Assembly (NCBI GenBank): GCA_039720395.1 | Contig: CM077831.1 | Span: 33,267,067 to 33,331,066 of the forward strand | Source of the DNA: Liquidambar formosana | Lineage: Eukaryota > Streptophyta > Magnoliopsida > Saxifragales > Altingiaceae | DNA length: 64,000 nt | Direction of reading: 5' to 3' | Shown: in pieces, positions 10,572 through 24,084 of the stretch | Layout of the letters: each line of letters opens with the position of its first letter | Position numbering within the stretch: position 1 is the first letter of the stretch | Position numbers and translations under genes: made by a program | Notes under the pieces: model-generated | Databases searched by the model: none | What the model was told of the DNA's origin: nothing | What the model saw: the letters and a program-made list of their open reading frames with translations, nothing else

Positions 10572-12330
10572 TATTAGGTAAATTTAAGTAGCTTGCCTTT
10601 TTCAACTAGGCAACGATTGGAAAGGATACTTGGGATACTAAGTTTTGCACTCAAACTACAACAATGCCACCGCTGTTTGGCCATGGAAATTACTTCTTGG
10701 AGAAGGCCTTCTGAATGGGGTCAGGTGGCAACTAAACCCACTCTTGGTAGCCATTTATCTCTATCTAGGGCCAACTCTACTGCCAAATGATATTCTTTTA
10801 TTTATTTATTTATTTATAATTTGAATGAAAAACTTGAATAATTATACCACTTAGCTTATTTAACTTTAGTAACTAATATCATAAATTTTGATCAATTAAA
10901 TGAGACCTATCACATAAAACATCTCGATCTTTCCTCCCTTTGGACATGACATGTTTTTTCACTACGCAGCTAGTTACTCGTGCGAGTTAAACAATATGCA
11001 AGGTGTCAATAAAGTAGTAGACTCTTAGTTAAATAAATAAGAGAAATGATATATTAGCATTCCAAAAAGAATCTCCTATACCACTCTCTCACAATCTCAC
11101 TGTTGATTGAGGGGTGAGTGCAGGAAGTTCTTTGAGAAATGCCATTAGCATGTCTTGAAAATAAAATAAAATAAAAAATTTCCTAATATAAAAACCATGA
11201 GAGGAGCTAATGGTTAAATTGGGAGTCACAATGCTCAGGCAGCATTTACCAAATACCAAGGTATACAATTTGGATTTTGGCAAAGCATGAATTGGGTCGG
11301 GCTTGGAATTTCACAAGAGGTCCATTTTTGACCCATTGGCTTTGGGTCCTCTGTTACCTGTAATTTTTAGCCAAATTATAGGGCCATTTAAGTCATTATG
11401 AATGGAACTAAAGGACTGACCTTTTCCAAACAAACCGGATTCCGATAGATTCTAACATAACGTTCCCTAACCAATAAACTTACAAACTAATACATTAAAA
11501 TATGAATTCTTATCTCCACCCCTGATTTTGCTTTCTCCCATCCCTTCCCCACCACCATTTTATTATTACAGTATGTATAAAAAGGAGAAAAGGAAACTTC
11601 TTCGAAATGTCCACTAACTCGCTTAGCAAAATATGCTGAGAATATTTTGTATGAAGTTCTGCTAGTATTCTTGGAGATGCTCTAAGTACATATCATCTTC
11701 TCAAGTCAGTTTAATCTCTAATTAAGTTTATTGTAAATATTAATTATCGTAAAATGAGTGATGGATTTATCATTATCATAAATAATTAGTCAAACTGAAA
11801 ATCTAGGTATTATGTTGGACAAAGAAAAAAATGTGTGAAGTATTATAATTAATTAAATCAATTGATTTGGTCCAACCCTCTGGAATTTTCAATAACCACA
11901 CCCATCACTTACAGACTTTATTTTCTTTGAGACAACTGTCGACATTCACCTTTAAGAAAAAAATAGATCAACTTTTAGGTTAGCTGTTAACTACCCACCC
12001 CTTTTTCAATCCAAGTGTGCTACAGCGGACACCCCTTTCTCCCTTTTTTTTCTCCCCAGATTGGAAATACCTTTCTCCCCTTCCTCTCTCTCCAAATTGG
12101 AAATAGGTTATATATATATATTTTTATTATTCTTCTCTGGGTAAGTGAATAGATTCTATTTGCACTTGAAAAAAAGCATTCCATACTCCATCCCATTCTC
12201 ACACCTGAAGAGTGTTGGAGTCATTTTTCTATCAAACTGTTAAGCATATTAAATTTAACCAATATATTAATGAATATCCAAAAATTGAACAATTAAATCG
12301 ATAGAAAAGAAAAAATAAAATAAAATAAAA
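10572..12330. other. Intergenic, nothing recognised
   Basis: Low GC, with a TTTATTTA tract near 10795 and an (AT)n run near 12110. No gene, TIR pair or LTR was identified. Confidence 0.55.
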
Positions 12331-12346
12331 GACCGAGACTATTTAA

Positions 12347-14536
12347 TGTTTGCTGAGACCAATACAATCATACTAGAAAAAAATGAGGATTTAATTGGTA
12401 TTAATATCTGTCGAAAAGCAGATAAGATTAGTCATTTAATGTTTGCTGATGACCACTTTATTTTTCCCAATGCGATTGCAAATTAATGTAGAAATATTTT
12501 GAAAATTTTGGAAATCTTTGGACTGCATCAGGGCAAAAGGTAAATTTTCATAAATCATCTATTATGTTTTATAGTAATGTTACTAGCTAGATTGAATAAA
12601 GAGATTGTCATGGGTGAACTTGGTATAAATCAGAAATTCAATATGGGAAAATATTTAGGGACTCCTATTATTGGAGGGAAAGGAAAAAATAAGATCTTTC
12701 ATCAAGTACTTGAACGTGTAAGTAACAAGATGCAAAATTGGAAGTCTAATCTTTTGTTAAAAGTTGCTAGAGAAATTCTAATTAAATTAGTTTCCTCTAA
12801 TGTCAGTTAGCATATCATGAATTGCTACCTTACCCCTACGAAAATTAAGGAAGAGATTGACAAACTCCAAAGACAATTTTTTTGGAGTAATAATTTAGAA
12901 AAAAGACCTATAACTATGATCAATTGGGATAAAATTTGTGCTCCAAAAAAAGAGGGAGGATTGGGCATTCGTAATACTTCTGATGTGAATTTTGCTTGCA
13001 TGGCTAAGCTAGCATGGCATATTTTATTTGATAGAGATAATTATTGGGCTAAGTTGATGAGAACTAAATATCTTTAAAAAGAGGAATTTCTTTCAAGTCA
13101 AATCAAAGAGTCAAGACTCATGGGATTGGAAGAATACTCTTAAAGGTCATGATCTTGTTTGTAATGGTATAAGGTGGTCTCTACGTAATGAAAAATATAT
13201 TCATTTTTGGGTTGACAAATGGCTCTCTGATAAAACTATTTTTGAAGTGGTCCTTAGAAACAAACTTAGAGATTTAGATTGAAATCTAAAGGTGGTTGAT
13301 GTCATTTGCCCAAACAAATCTTGAGATCGTGATAAAATTAATGACTTAGTGGATGCGAACACTGCTATAAATATTTTTAACTATCCTATACCTGTAGTGA
13401 TTCTCCAAATAAGATTTGGTGGGTCTGTTTCAAACGGTATTTTTTCGGTGAAAACAGCTACTTGGCTTTATAGAAATATTAGATGTAAAAGAAAATTCTC
13501 AATCTTGTATAGACGTATTATAAGTTGGATTTTGAAGTTAAAATGTGCACTTAAAATTAGAAGTTTCATGTGATTATTTATGCATAGTAGGCTCCCTATA
13601 AGAAAAACTCTTTATGATAGAGGTTTTAAGATTGATTTTCATTACCCTTTATGTAATGAAGATGCTAAAGATCAAAATCATATATTTATGAGAGATGTTT
13701 AGAGTAATGTGAAAAGAACTTGTCCTAATCTTAATGAGGACGTAGATAATATAGTTGATTGGGTGGAAAATATTCGGAAAAAAATTAGTAAGAATGGGAA
13801 AAGTATGAGTAAGACAATGGAAAAAATAACAAAATTACTTTGGCAAATTTGGTGTGCTAGAAATAATGTTATTTTTAGAAATAATACTTATAATAAATTT
13901 TTAGTTATTGAAAGAGCAACAAATCTTTTTTTTTTACTTCTCTTTGGATAATACTAATGTTCAATCTACTAGCTTTATAAATAGGATGTAAAAAAAGAAG
14001 AAGAAAAGTATAAGATTTATTCGTTAGATTCCTTCAAATAAAGGGTGGTTTAAATTGAACTTTGATGGTTTAGTTAAAAATAAAAAAAGAGCAGCTAGTT
14101 TTATTATTAAAGATAGTTATGGTAAGCCTATTATCATGCAATCCGTTTGATTTGATTATGACAACAGTGCCTAAAATGGAAGTGACTGCATTTTGGAATC
14201 GTATTTTTCTTGCACAAGGAAAAGGAATTAAAAGAATTTATTTAGAAGGGGATGTTAGTATTGTCATCAATAGTATTAATAAGTCACAAAGTTGCTCTTA
14301 GAAGATTTATAGTATTTTAAATGATTGTATGAAAATTATTTTAGAATGTAATATGAAAGTTAGAATAAATCATGTTTATAGAGAAGGAAAATTCAGGTCA
14401 CATAATTAAAGGTAATTAGATTTAGGATTCTAATTTTTTAAGAGAAATTTTAGATATTCTTTAAAAAAATACTATTAATAGATACAGTCCACGTTGATGT
14501 TGACTTGTTCTCTTCTATAAAAAAAAAAAAAAAAAG
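12347..14536 (+). mobile_element. Decayed 5'-truncated LINE (non-LTR retrotransposon)
   Basis: The sequence encodes the 3' half of a plant L1-type ORF2 in pieces broken by stops and shifts. From about 12390 the reverse-transcriptase fragment reads HLMFADD, the F/YADD catalytic box. At 12577-13077 it reads FNMGKYLGTPI, then DKLQRQFFWSN and MINWDKICAPKKEGGLGIRN, the region before the zinc-binding domain. At 13349-13690 a zf-RVT-like part follows. At about 14015-14400 there is an RNase H-like part (KLNFDGLVKN, YLEGDVSIVINSI). An A tract at 14519-14535 is the tail. GACCGAGACTATTTAA (12331-12346) and GACCGTGACTATTTAA (14537-14552) are a 16 bp target duplication with one mismatch. The element is extremely AT-rich, and several internal stops show it is dead. 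Confidence 0.88.
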
Positions 14537-14552
14537 GACCGTGACTATTTAA

Positions 14553-14918
14553 CAGGCTATTATACAACTGCCGCCATCCATTAAAAACCCGGGAAACCTT
14601 TACGGGCGGCCCGAATTAGCCGCTAGTATACTAAAAAAAAGAAAGGAAAAAGAAAAAAACTCAAATAAAATAACAGAAACCCTCAACGGTTCATCTTTTC
14701 AGTTGTCCCGGTGCGAGAAAGAAGGGGATTACACAATCGCATGCTCCCAAATATAACTCCAGCCATGGCCAAAACCCACACCCTTTCTTCTACTTTTACA
14801 GAGCCCTTGTGGTCAAACCCCAGAAAACGACACCATATCCGTGAATTTCCTCTGTCCCATCTGTCCCTATTTTCTATTTATATCATAGGTGTATATGCCA
14901 GTAGTGTATGTATATTCC

Positions 14919-14958
<40 letters not shown>

Positions 14959-15091
14959 GTATATCAAAATATCTGTGTTTATTTGTTTGTTTGAGTCCTA
15001 GTCTGGATAATCCATTTTACAAGAAAATCAACCTTATCCTTTCACGAGACTCTATGATTTGGCTTCAATTGCCAGGCTCACGCCTCGTTGC
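14553..15091. other. Upstream region with CT and AT microsatellites
   Basis: Contains a CTCTCT run at about 14920-14940 followed by (AT)n to about 14958. No ORF here resembles a gene. Confidence 0.6.
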
Positions 15092-15099
15092 TTTATATA
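15092..15099 (+). promoter_or_regulatory. Probable TATA box of the GH127 gene
   Basis: TTTATATA lies about 320 bases before the start codon. Transcription would then start near 15125, giving a leader of about 290 bases. This is inferred from sequence only. Confidence 0.4.
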
Positions 15100-15414
15100 G
15101 GGATTTCACATGTACTTGTTCTCGAAGTGCTCGAGCTATTTGTTTGATTGTTTATAGCTGAATTCCTTATTCAGTACCTCTCTTTTTACTTCACTCAAAT
15201 TTTTGGTGGGCTTTGCTCTGTTATTCTAAGGGGAAATAACGGGGTTTTCTGGTCAGTGAATAATTATTCTTATTGAAAATGATGGGTTTTCTGCGCAATG
15301 AATAATTCAAGCTTTCTTTGATTCTTTACCAAAGGATTCGAACTCAACCCATCTTGTTTTCCTCTAAAATTCACTCAAATCTGGTGTTTTTTTCTCGGTG
15401 ATTTTCGATTAAGA

Positions 15415-18400
15415 ATGAAGGGTTTTATGTTCATTAAGGTCTCAATAGTAGCAGCAGTAACACTAGTGGTTTCTCTGTTATGTGGTTGTACTCTGGGGAA
15501 GGAGTGTACCAACACTCCTCCTCAGCTTTCATCGCATACTTTTCGATACGAGCTCTTGTCATCGCATAATGAAACGTGGAAAGAGGAGATGTTCGCACAT
15601 TACCATCTGACTCCCACCGATGACTCGGCGTGGTTGAATTTGCTACCGAGAAAGAGTTTAAAGGAAGAAGAGGAGTTCAGTTGGATGATGATGTATCGAA
15701 AAATGAAGAATTCGGCCGGGTTCAAAGTGCCGGGGAATTTTCTTAAAGAAGTGTCGTTGCATGATGTGAGGCTGGATCCAGAATCAACGCACGGGCGGGC
15801 TCAGCAGACGAATTTGGAGTACTTGTTGATGTTGGATGTGGATAGCTTGGTCTGGAGTTTTAGGAAGACAGCGGGGTTGGCGACTCCTGGCAAAGCATAT
15901 GGGGGGTGGGAGGACCCGACTTGCGAGCTTCGGGGTCATTTCGTAGGTTAGTTTATTAGTTTGTTGATCTTGTTTGTCATGGCTTAAGTTCTACATATGT
16001 GTTTTTACTAGTTTTCACAATTTGCTTGATTTTATATTGATCCTTATTGATTATGCATAATAATAGTGTGGTCTAGTAAGAATTAATTATTTATATGCCA
16101 AAAGTAATTAGTTTCCCCTAAATGTGAGTGAATTTGAAGAAAGGCAGCAATATGCCCAAATAGCACACCATTCATGCCACTCTTTTATTTGTTTTTTTAT
16201 TTATTTATTATCCTGATAGAATAACTCTCACTTTTTAGTCTATTTCATATTATAGTTTGAATGCCTTTTTCTCCCCTTTGCTGGGTCCTCTGTCGAAATT
16301 GGATATTTTTAAAATATGTACACACTGAATTTTGAAGTTTATCTCCATTCTCCATGACCTTTTAATTTGGATAATCATTCGTTTGTGAAGGTGTTAGATT
16401 GCTCTATTATCTTGTTATTTATTTAATGTAGAAAATTTATTTATGAGTTTTTAGTGCTCAACTTACAGCAATTATATTATTTTCAACCTGTTTCTACTTC
16501 TTGAGATTTTTGTCGAGATGTGTTTTAAGAAATAACTTGCTTTGGCATCTTGAAGGGCATTACATGAGTGCATCAGCAAAAATGTGGGCCAGCACTAACG
16601 ATGATCTTCTCAAAGAGAAAATGTCTGCAGTGGTTTCTGCTCTCTCTACCTGTCAGGAGAAAATGGGTACAGGATACCTATCTGCTTTCCCGTCTGAGGA
16701 ATTCGACCGTTTTGAAGCTATAAAACCTGTTTGGGCACCATATTACACCATTCATAAGGTAGAATTACTTCAATTGTTCTCTGGGATGCAAGCAATTCAT
16801 TGTTTGTCATAGTTTATATTATTATCCTTCTCTTTGTCTACTTTGACAGATATTGGCAGGTCTGTTGGATCAACATATATTTGCTGCTAATACTCAAGCT
16901 TTAAAAATGGTGACATGGATGGTTGAGTATTTCTACAACCGTGTGCAAAACGTGATATCAAAATACAGTATTGGAAGACACTGGTATTCACTTAATGAAG
17001 AAACTGGTGGCATGAATGATGTCCTTTATAGATTATATAGCATTACAGTAAGTGAAACTTATTTATGTATGCATATTATATTGAATATCATGGCTTCTCT
17101 TCACGACAGTTGGAAATTTTTTCTGAAATTTCATTGAATCTTCATGGAATCTGGGCTTTTGGATATCAATGGCATGATTTCACCTCCAACAATTCCTCTG
17201 TCAAACAATATAATCTCATTCATGATCTGTCAATTAGTTACAATGAAAAATTGTTATGTAGAAGAGTGTCATATATCTCTGTTTGATGAGAAGTTTTCTT
17301 ATTCGACAAGTAGTGAAATGTATTATGAGGTTGCGAGTTGTAACTTGTTATAGTTGATTAGAATTTTTTTTCATAAGTCCCTTATAGCATATTATATTAT
17401 ACCTTTACTACATAGTTGCGAATTTTTCAAATATTGTGAATCTGGGGTTTTGACATTACTATTATGTGTTACCGTTTGCAGGGAGATCAGAAGCATTTAT
17501 TTTTGGCTCACCTTTTTGACAAACCATGCTTTCTAGGATTGCTTGCAATACAGGTAATTATTGTTTTCTTTTCTTTTTATTGGCTCTAAGTAGTTTTTTT
17601 TAGTTTTTAATGATTTTACGGTTTTCTTCCACCCTTAAACAGTAGACCAAATAGAAATATGTCTTCCTCTTGGGAAGACGAGATACTGTTCCATAATTTA
17701 CAACCTTTTCCTTGTGGTCCAATGGTATTATCATTGCATCCTGTGGTGAGGGCAGTGGGATTAAGCCCTGTATGTGAGGCTCTTTGGCCCAAGTTGATAG
17801 GTGATACCTTTTGGCAGTGTTTCAGCTCAGGTGTCTGTGAAATGGTGCCTTTGAAAGGGGTAAAAAAGAAGCTAAAATTATGGATATTTTACTTGAATTA
17901 GCGTAATAAATAGTTGAATTCTTCGTAAAATAAGTGGTTTCAATTCCAATTCATTGATTTACATTTTACGCTTGAGATGCTGAGCATTTTATTATGCTAT
18001 ATTTCACATAAAATTATTTACTATAGAAGGTTGATTTGACTTCCTTAAATTTATGAAGAGGAAGAAGCTTTTGTGATTGACTTCATCCAAATAACCTGTT
18101 TATCAGAATATTTTGAGGGTGTATTCCAGATAACAAGGAAGATCAGAGAGGAAAATAAAGAAATAGCATGAAGAAATTTGTATGTCAATTTTTGTTACGT
18201 ACTTTAAATGAGAGAAAAGTATATTTGATGGAGGACGGTTTTCTGTCCAAGAACAGTTGCTGCTTCTGTAGAATTAGTAGTCCTTCAATCGAATGGAAAA
18301 GGTTTGGTACTGGAAAATATTGTGTTTTATGGTTTGCAGATGGAATAGGGTTCAGACAGGCTAAAATAAATATCTGTTGAGTTTGTACCAAATTTAGGGG

Positions 18401-21400
18401 GAAAAAATGGCTAATAAGCTACTGGGGTTCACAAATTAGATTGTTGGATTTTTTGGATGGCAAGAAACATATATCTTAGGCCCAAAAAAAAAGAAACATA
18501 TATCTTAGGCCCTAGAGTAGGACTGAAGGATTAGGCTTTGGGAGTGTAGGAGAAGGGTAAAGAACTGATTTTATGGAAAGGGTAAGAGGAAGAAGATAAA
18601 AGGTAAAAAGACTAATACGATAAATATAAATGTGCAAAAGTAACTACTTAGGCTTCTATTTCTGGAAGAGCAGAAAATAATAAATGAAATTGTATTAACC
18701 AAGTAAAAAAGTATGGATGTTTGGACGTGACAGAACACACACGCACATCTCACTTGCACGTATGAAAAGCATGGAAAAACATGAGCCCATTGGCTAGCTT
18801 GGTCAATCATGGGTCTTACAAAAAATTTTGTGTGGTGTTAAAATTACCCTGTCATATCCAAGTGTCCACAGTCCATACTTATTCAGACTGTTAGTTTTTT
18901 CCGTATATTTTTTTTCTCCTTTTAAATTCAAATCACTTCATCAATATTATACTGAAGTCTTATCATTACCGGACAAATTCCTTTGTTCTGCTTGTAGGCT
19001 GATGACATATCTGGTTTTCATGCCAATACACATATCCCCATTGTTATTGGATCCCAAATGCGGTATGAAGTCACTGGTGATCCACTGTATAAGGTAAATT
19101 GCTGTAACTACATTATAGACATTTGAACTGCAATAATCAACTTACTAAGCCTAATATCATTTGGACTGCTCATGTTTGTGCTTAACCAACACATGTTTTT
19201 TCCTTCTTTCCTTTCTTCAGTTCTTGTTGTTATGTGGAGTTTGGTCTTCATGTTAAAACTCTTGATAATATATATATATATACTATATATATTATCAAGA
19301 GTTTGCTCTTCATGTTCCTTACATTTATTAATTGAGGATTTGATCTTCTAGTTACTTATTAGTACTCTGTATGATCCCTTTAAAGGGACTACATTGCTAG
19401 CACTTTTTGTCTTTGGATTTAAGTTATGGCCAAAGACGGTGGTAACTTTTTTACTAAAGATTTGAAATTTTTGTTCAATTTGGTGTGCCAGGAAATAGGG
19501 ACCTTCTTCATGGATATTATTAACTCTTCTCACAGCTATGCAACAGGAGGGACGTCAGTCAGTGAGTTCTGGTAGGCATTTATTATAAATTTCATTTCAT
19601 TGATAAATAGGCTCTTCTTCCTACCTTAAATTCCTTGTAATGGGTGAGTTGTAAATGAGAGCAAATGAGCAATTAGTTGAAAGATTTTTGCGTATTTTTC
19701 TGCCTAATTTTTTGTTGCCCTTCACGCTTTTTCTGATAATGTATCTTTTGATTCCCTTGCCACTATCTATGAGCCAGGTCAGACCCAAAGCGGTTGGCAG
19801 ACACTCTACAGACGGAGAATGAAGAATCCTGCACAACTTATAACATGCTAAAGGTAAATTGGTTATTTTTTGTACTCTTGAGGGAGATAGGAATAATATA
19901 TAGTTCTTCTGTGGAAGAATTACTTTTTGACTCACCATATGCAGTATAATGCATCAAATAGTGGATATCGTTTCATATCTGGTTTTCTTGAGATCAGTTG
20001 TGGACTTGTAGGTAATTGGGAATTTTTTAGATCTTGAGGATGTGTTGATGGCTTTATAGATTGTTGTTGATATTGTTCTGACACTGGGAAATCATATCTT
20101 TTTCTGTGGATGCAGTATCACCATCCACCTTATGAATTTTTGTACCAAAACAGCTTAAACTCTCTGTGCTGACATTTAATTTTGTAGGTCTCCCGCCACC
20201 TATTTAGATGGACCAAAGAAATGGCATACGCAGATTACTATGAGCGTGCCCTGACAAATGGTGTGCTAAGCATCCAAAGAGGAAGGGAACCTGGGGTAAT
20301 GATCTACATGCTTCCGCTAGGCCGTGGAAGTTCCAAGGCCCGAAGTTACCATGGATGGGGAACAAAATTTGACTCTTTTTGGTGCTGCTATGGGACAGGT
20401 CTGGGCTTAACTTTTCTTTTTATTAAAACTTCGAGCTCCCTTTAAAATCTCCTTCACTGCCTCACCAATCGTATATTTTTTTTGGATATGATGATTTGCT
20501 TTCTCATTTCCTGCAATTTTGACAAAATGAATTCAGCTAGCCCGCAGTTGCTCATGTTATTTCTGTGATAATGTGGAATTTTAGATGCTGTTGATGTTAT
20601 TCCTTCTCAGTGCTCCACCCATTTGATGTTTTTCTCCTTTTTTTTTTCTTGCTTCTCTAGGAATCGAGTCATTCTCAAAGTTGGGAGATTCCATATACTT
20701 TGAAGAGGAGGGAAATGTTCCAGGGCTTTACGTCATCCAGTACATATCTAGCTCACTAGATTGGAAATCCGGGCAGATTGTGCTAAATCAGACTGTAGAT
20801 CCTGTTGTTTCATGGGATCCTTACCTTCGAGTGACATTGACATTTTCTTCAGAGGAGGTACTTATTGGCAATTAATTTTATCTTATGACTCAGACAGAAG
20901 TTAAAATTCTTCTCACAGTTTTGTAACGTAGATTCAATTATCACGCCAATGGCATTTGGGCCTGATGACACGTTTCCCCCTGAAAGGGGGAGGTCCCTAC
21001 TTCGTTGTTTTAGAGTAGGTTTCTTTATATGTGTTGATATTCTTATCCCATTACCCAAAAAATGGATTTGATTATCACTATATAATGCAACAGTTTGTCA
21101 TGACATACCTAAAAGGAAACTTTCCTCTTTCTTAAAATCAGGATAAAACACTCCCCCCCACCACCGCCCCCCCCCCTAAAAAAAAAAGAACATACACACA
21201 CAAAAACCCTTAAGGGGACTTTGGCCACAAGTCCATATTGTTGTACTTGTACAGCCATAAGTCTATGAAAAAAACTTATAAAGCCTTAAGTCCACAAATA
21301 TAGCCATAGACACAAATACCCTTCAATAAGCGTTGAAAGGGGACCTTATCTTCACCGTTTGTTCAGATCCAACCATTCTTTTATCAAGCCTACTGATTGA

Positions 21401-24084
21401 ACCAAGCATACCTATATATATATTCTTCTTCTTTTTTTTTTTTTTTTTTTTTTTCTTCTCCTCCTCTTCATCCTTGTCTGAAAAATGATAGCCACACATG
21501 TCATGTAACTGTTAAAATTATTCCCAAAACAATTAATTTAAATTTAAACTCTACTAAAAGCAATTTAATTTAAAATTTTTTAAAAAAACAGCACATTTAG
21601 TCAATGTAACTGTTTATTTTTTTTTTCTCCTAATTTTATAATCATCATGGGTCTTGTTTCGAAGCTTTCGACGAGTAGATTACAAAAATATAAATTTTAT
21701 AAAAAACCGACATATAAATTAAAATTTATGTCATTTTAATGTTTAAAAACAAAAAATAATAACTCAAGGGTGATATAAACTTTATGCAATTAACACCCTT
21801 ATAAAACACTCACGTTTTACTTAAAATTGGACTTATGCCTATACAAGATTCCTACATGGACTTTTGCCTTTACAAGTTCACTAAAATTGTACTTTAGGCT
21901 AATTTTCCCAAAACAAAAGTCAATTATCTCATTATCCTATCATTTAATGCGGTTGCTAGATGGAGTCATCCTTTTAACTAGGGCTTCAATTGAGAGTAGG
22001 GAAAATGTGATATAGGATTTGGTTCTATAAAACTCTCACTATATTCATATTATGAGATGATTGTCAGTTTGTCACCCTCAGGCGAATTTTTTAATCCACC
22101 AAAATGAAGGGACATGGTCCCCACCAATGTTAAGCTGTCTAGAAGAATAAAATATAAATCTAATCTATCTGACTTGGGATTAGGTTAAGAATGTGAAGAG
22201 TTAGGAACAAATGGCAAGTATTCCAAAGAGCTAACTAGGCTGGATGGTGGTGCATGATAGAGTATATAATGAGTTGTCGAGACAAGTAGGTAGGATGTGA
22301 AGTTTAGGTAATATACCAACTGGGAATAGATCTTCCTACTTGTTAAGGGTCATTCAATCACAAATGGATGAGTAATTCCGCTTCTTCAAAATAAAAAATA
22401 AAAAATGGATGAGTAAGTCCAAGAAGAAGAAGCTAAAACATAAAAGAGGTAAGCAATATCTAAGATTTTTCTTTGTGATGCTCTGTTTGGTTGCCAAAAA
22501 GGTGAAAGGAAAATAGAAGTTTGGAATCTTACAAGATCCATTCTAGCCCCAACTGGTTGGAAGATTTAAAGTTTTTTACCTGTCTTAATTGCAACCAAAC
22601 AGAACATTATGTCTAAGATCCTTTTGATGCTTTTATTTGTGCAAGTGCTCACTGTTTGGCTTCAGCAAAGGGGTTAATAGTTTTGAATTATTTATGCAGG
22701 GGGCTGGCCAATCATCAACCTTGAACTTGCGCATACCAACTTGGACAGTCTCAAATGGTGCCAAAGCAGTATTAAATGGTCAAAGTTTGTCTCTACCAGC
22801 TCCAGGTGTGAACTAATATTGTGTTTTTTTTTTTTGTGGGTCGTTGTTGTTTGGGGGGGGGGGGGGGGGAGTGGTGGTTGTTTTGTTTATATGATTTTCA
22901 GATTCACTTTATTCCTGTAATTTACTGTATTTTTCTTTTGCCATTTTGATCCTTTTCACCTGGGTCTTGTATTTTATTTATTGAATGACAATTGGCCAAG
23001 GGAAATTACACTTCAGTTGAGAGTAACAATTTCCTTTAGATCTTTTGCTAGGGCTTCTTTGGAGCAATTGTAGAGTTTATTGGCTTTTCCATTCCTGATG
23101 CAGGTAATTTCCTATCAATAACTGGAAAATGGAGCCCCAGTGACAAATTAACCCTTCAGCTGCCCATTACTCTAAGGACAGAGGCTATTAAGGGTATTTA
23201 ATAAGATTATCCCCTTGTTGAATTTTTTTCTGTATGCTGACCTACAATATACCTTCTTTATTAGTATATATTTATCACGAAAAGCAATAGAATTTTTATG
23301 CATGATAGGTAACTGACATTCTTTTGAATAAATTTCAGATGACCGGCCTGAGTATGCCTCTCTTCAGGCAATATTTTATGGACCCTACCTTCTTTCAGGT
23401 CTCAGCAGTGGTGACTGGGACATCAAAACTGAGTCAGCTAATTCTCTTTCAGACTGGATAACTCCAGTTCCCACATCTTACAATTCTTTTCTAATTTCTC
23501 TTTCCCAAGAAATTGAAGACTCAAATTTTGTCTTTACAAACTCAAATCAATCAATTACAATGGAGAAGGTTCCCGAATCTGGCACTGATTCTTCCGTCCA
23601 TGCCACTTTCAGACTTATCTTAGAAGAACCTACTTCTTCAAATTTTATACCTCTGAAAGATGCTATTAACAAATCAGTCATGCTGGAACCATTTGATTTT
23701 CCAGGAATGGTTGTAGTGCATCAAGGAAAGGGTAAAAATCTTGCGATCGCAAACTCTGACAGTGGGGGCTCTTCTGTTTTCCGTTTGGTTAAAGGATTGG
23801 ATGGGAAGGCCGGAACGGTATCCTTGGAGTCACAAAATCAAAAGAACTGCTTTGTATTTAGTGGGTCGAAATATAGTCCAGGTGCAAGCCTTAAGCTCAG
23901 CTGCAATTCTGGGTCATCCAATGCTGGTTTTAATGAGGCAACCAGCTTTATATTGAAATCGGGAATGAGTGAGTATCATCCTATCAGCTTCGTAGCAAAA
24001 GGGGCATATCGGAATTTTCTTCTTTCACCATTACTGAGCTTGAGAGATGAATCGCATAATGTTTATTTCAACATTCAAGATTAA
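15415..24084 (+). CDS. GH127 (DUF1680) beta-L-arabinofuranosidase-like protein, 12 exons
   Basis: Exons: 15415-15946, 16556-16758, 16850-17047, 17482-17553, 18998-19093, 19492-19571, 19778-19853, 20188-20398, 20661-20857, 22700-22805, 23104-23193, 23339-24084. All junctions are GT-AG and phases agree, giving 868 residues, close to Arabidopsis At5g12950/At5g12960. Residues 1-30 form a signal peptide, so the enzyme should be secreted to the wall or apoplast. The GH127 barrel includes HYMSASAKMW, YYTIHK and GGMNDVLYRL. In bacterial HypBA1 the zinc ligands are one Glu and three Cys, one Cys being the nucleophile. Here E410 and C412 (EESC) and C485-C486 (FWCCYGT) fit those positions, so the active site looks intact. 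Residues about 730-868 resemble an AbfB arabinose-binding beta-trefoil (CFVFSGSKYSPGASLKLSC). The expected role is trimming arabinofuranose from hydroxyproline-rich glycoproteins or arabinans; substrate is inferred. Intron 9 (1.8 kb) carries a foldback element. Confidence 0.93.
19256..19304. repeat. AT-rich palindrome in GH127 intron 5
   Basis: AAACTCTTGATAATATATAT pairs with its inverse ATATATATTATCAAGAGTTT to form a long stem. The outer arms AAACTCTTG/CAAGAGTTT equal the arms of the minisatellite hairpins at 1086-1470. Confidence 0.7.
21205..21915. mobile_element. Candidate foldback element in GH127 intron 9
   Basis: CCACAAGTCCATATTG and CAGCCATAAGTC (21223-21262) pair imperfectly with the inverse of ATTGGACTTATGCCTATACA and GGACTTTTGCC (21826-21871). 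The roughly 600 bases between have no coding content. I could not fix the ends or a target duplication, so the class is unknown. Confidence 0.4.
22853..22869. repeat. G homopolymer, 17 bases
   Basis: A pure G run in intron 10 of the GH127 gene, just after a T run. It can form G-quadruplex structures and is error-prone in sequencing. Confidence 0.9.
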
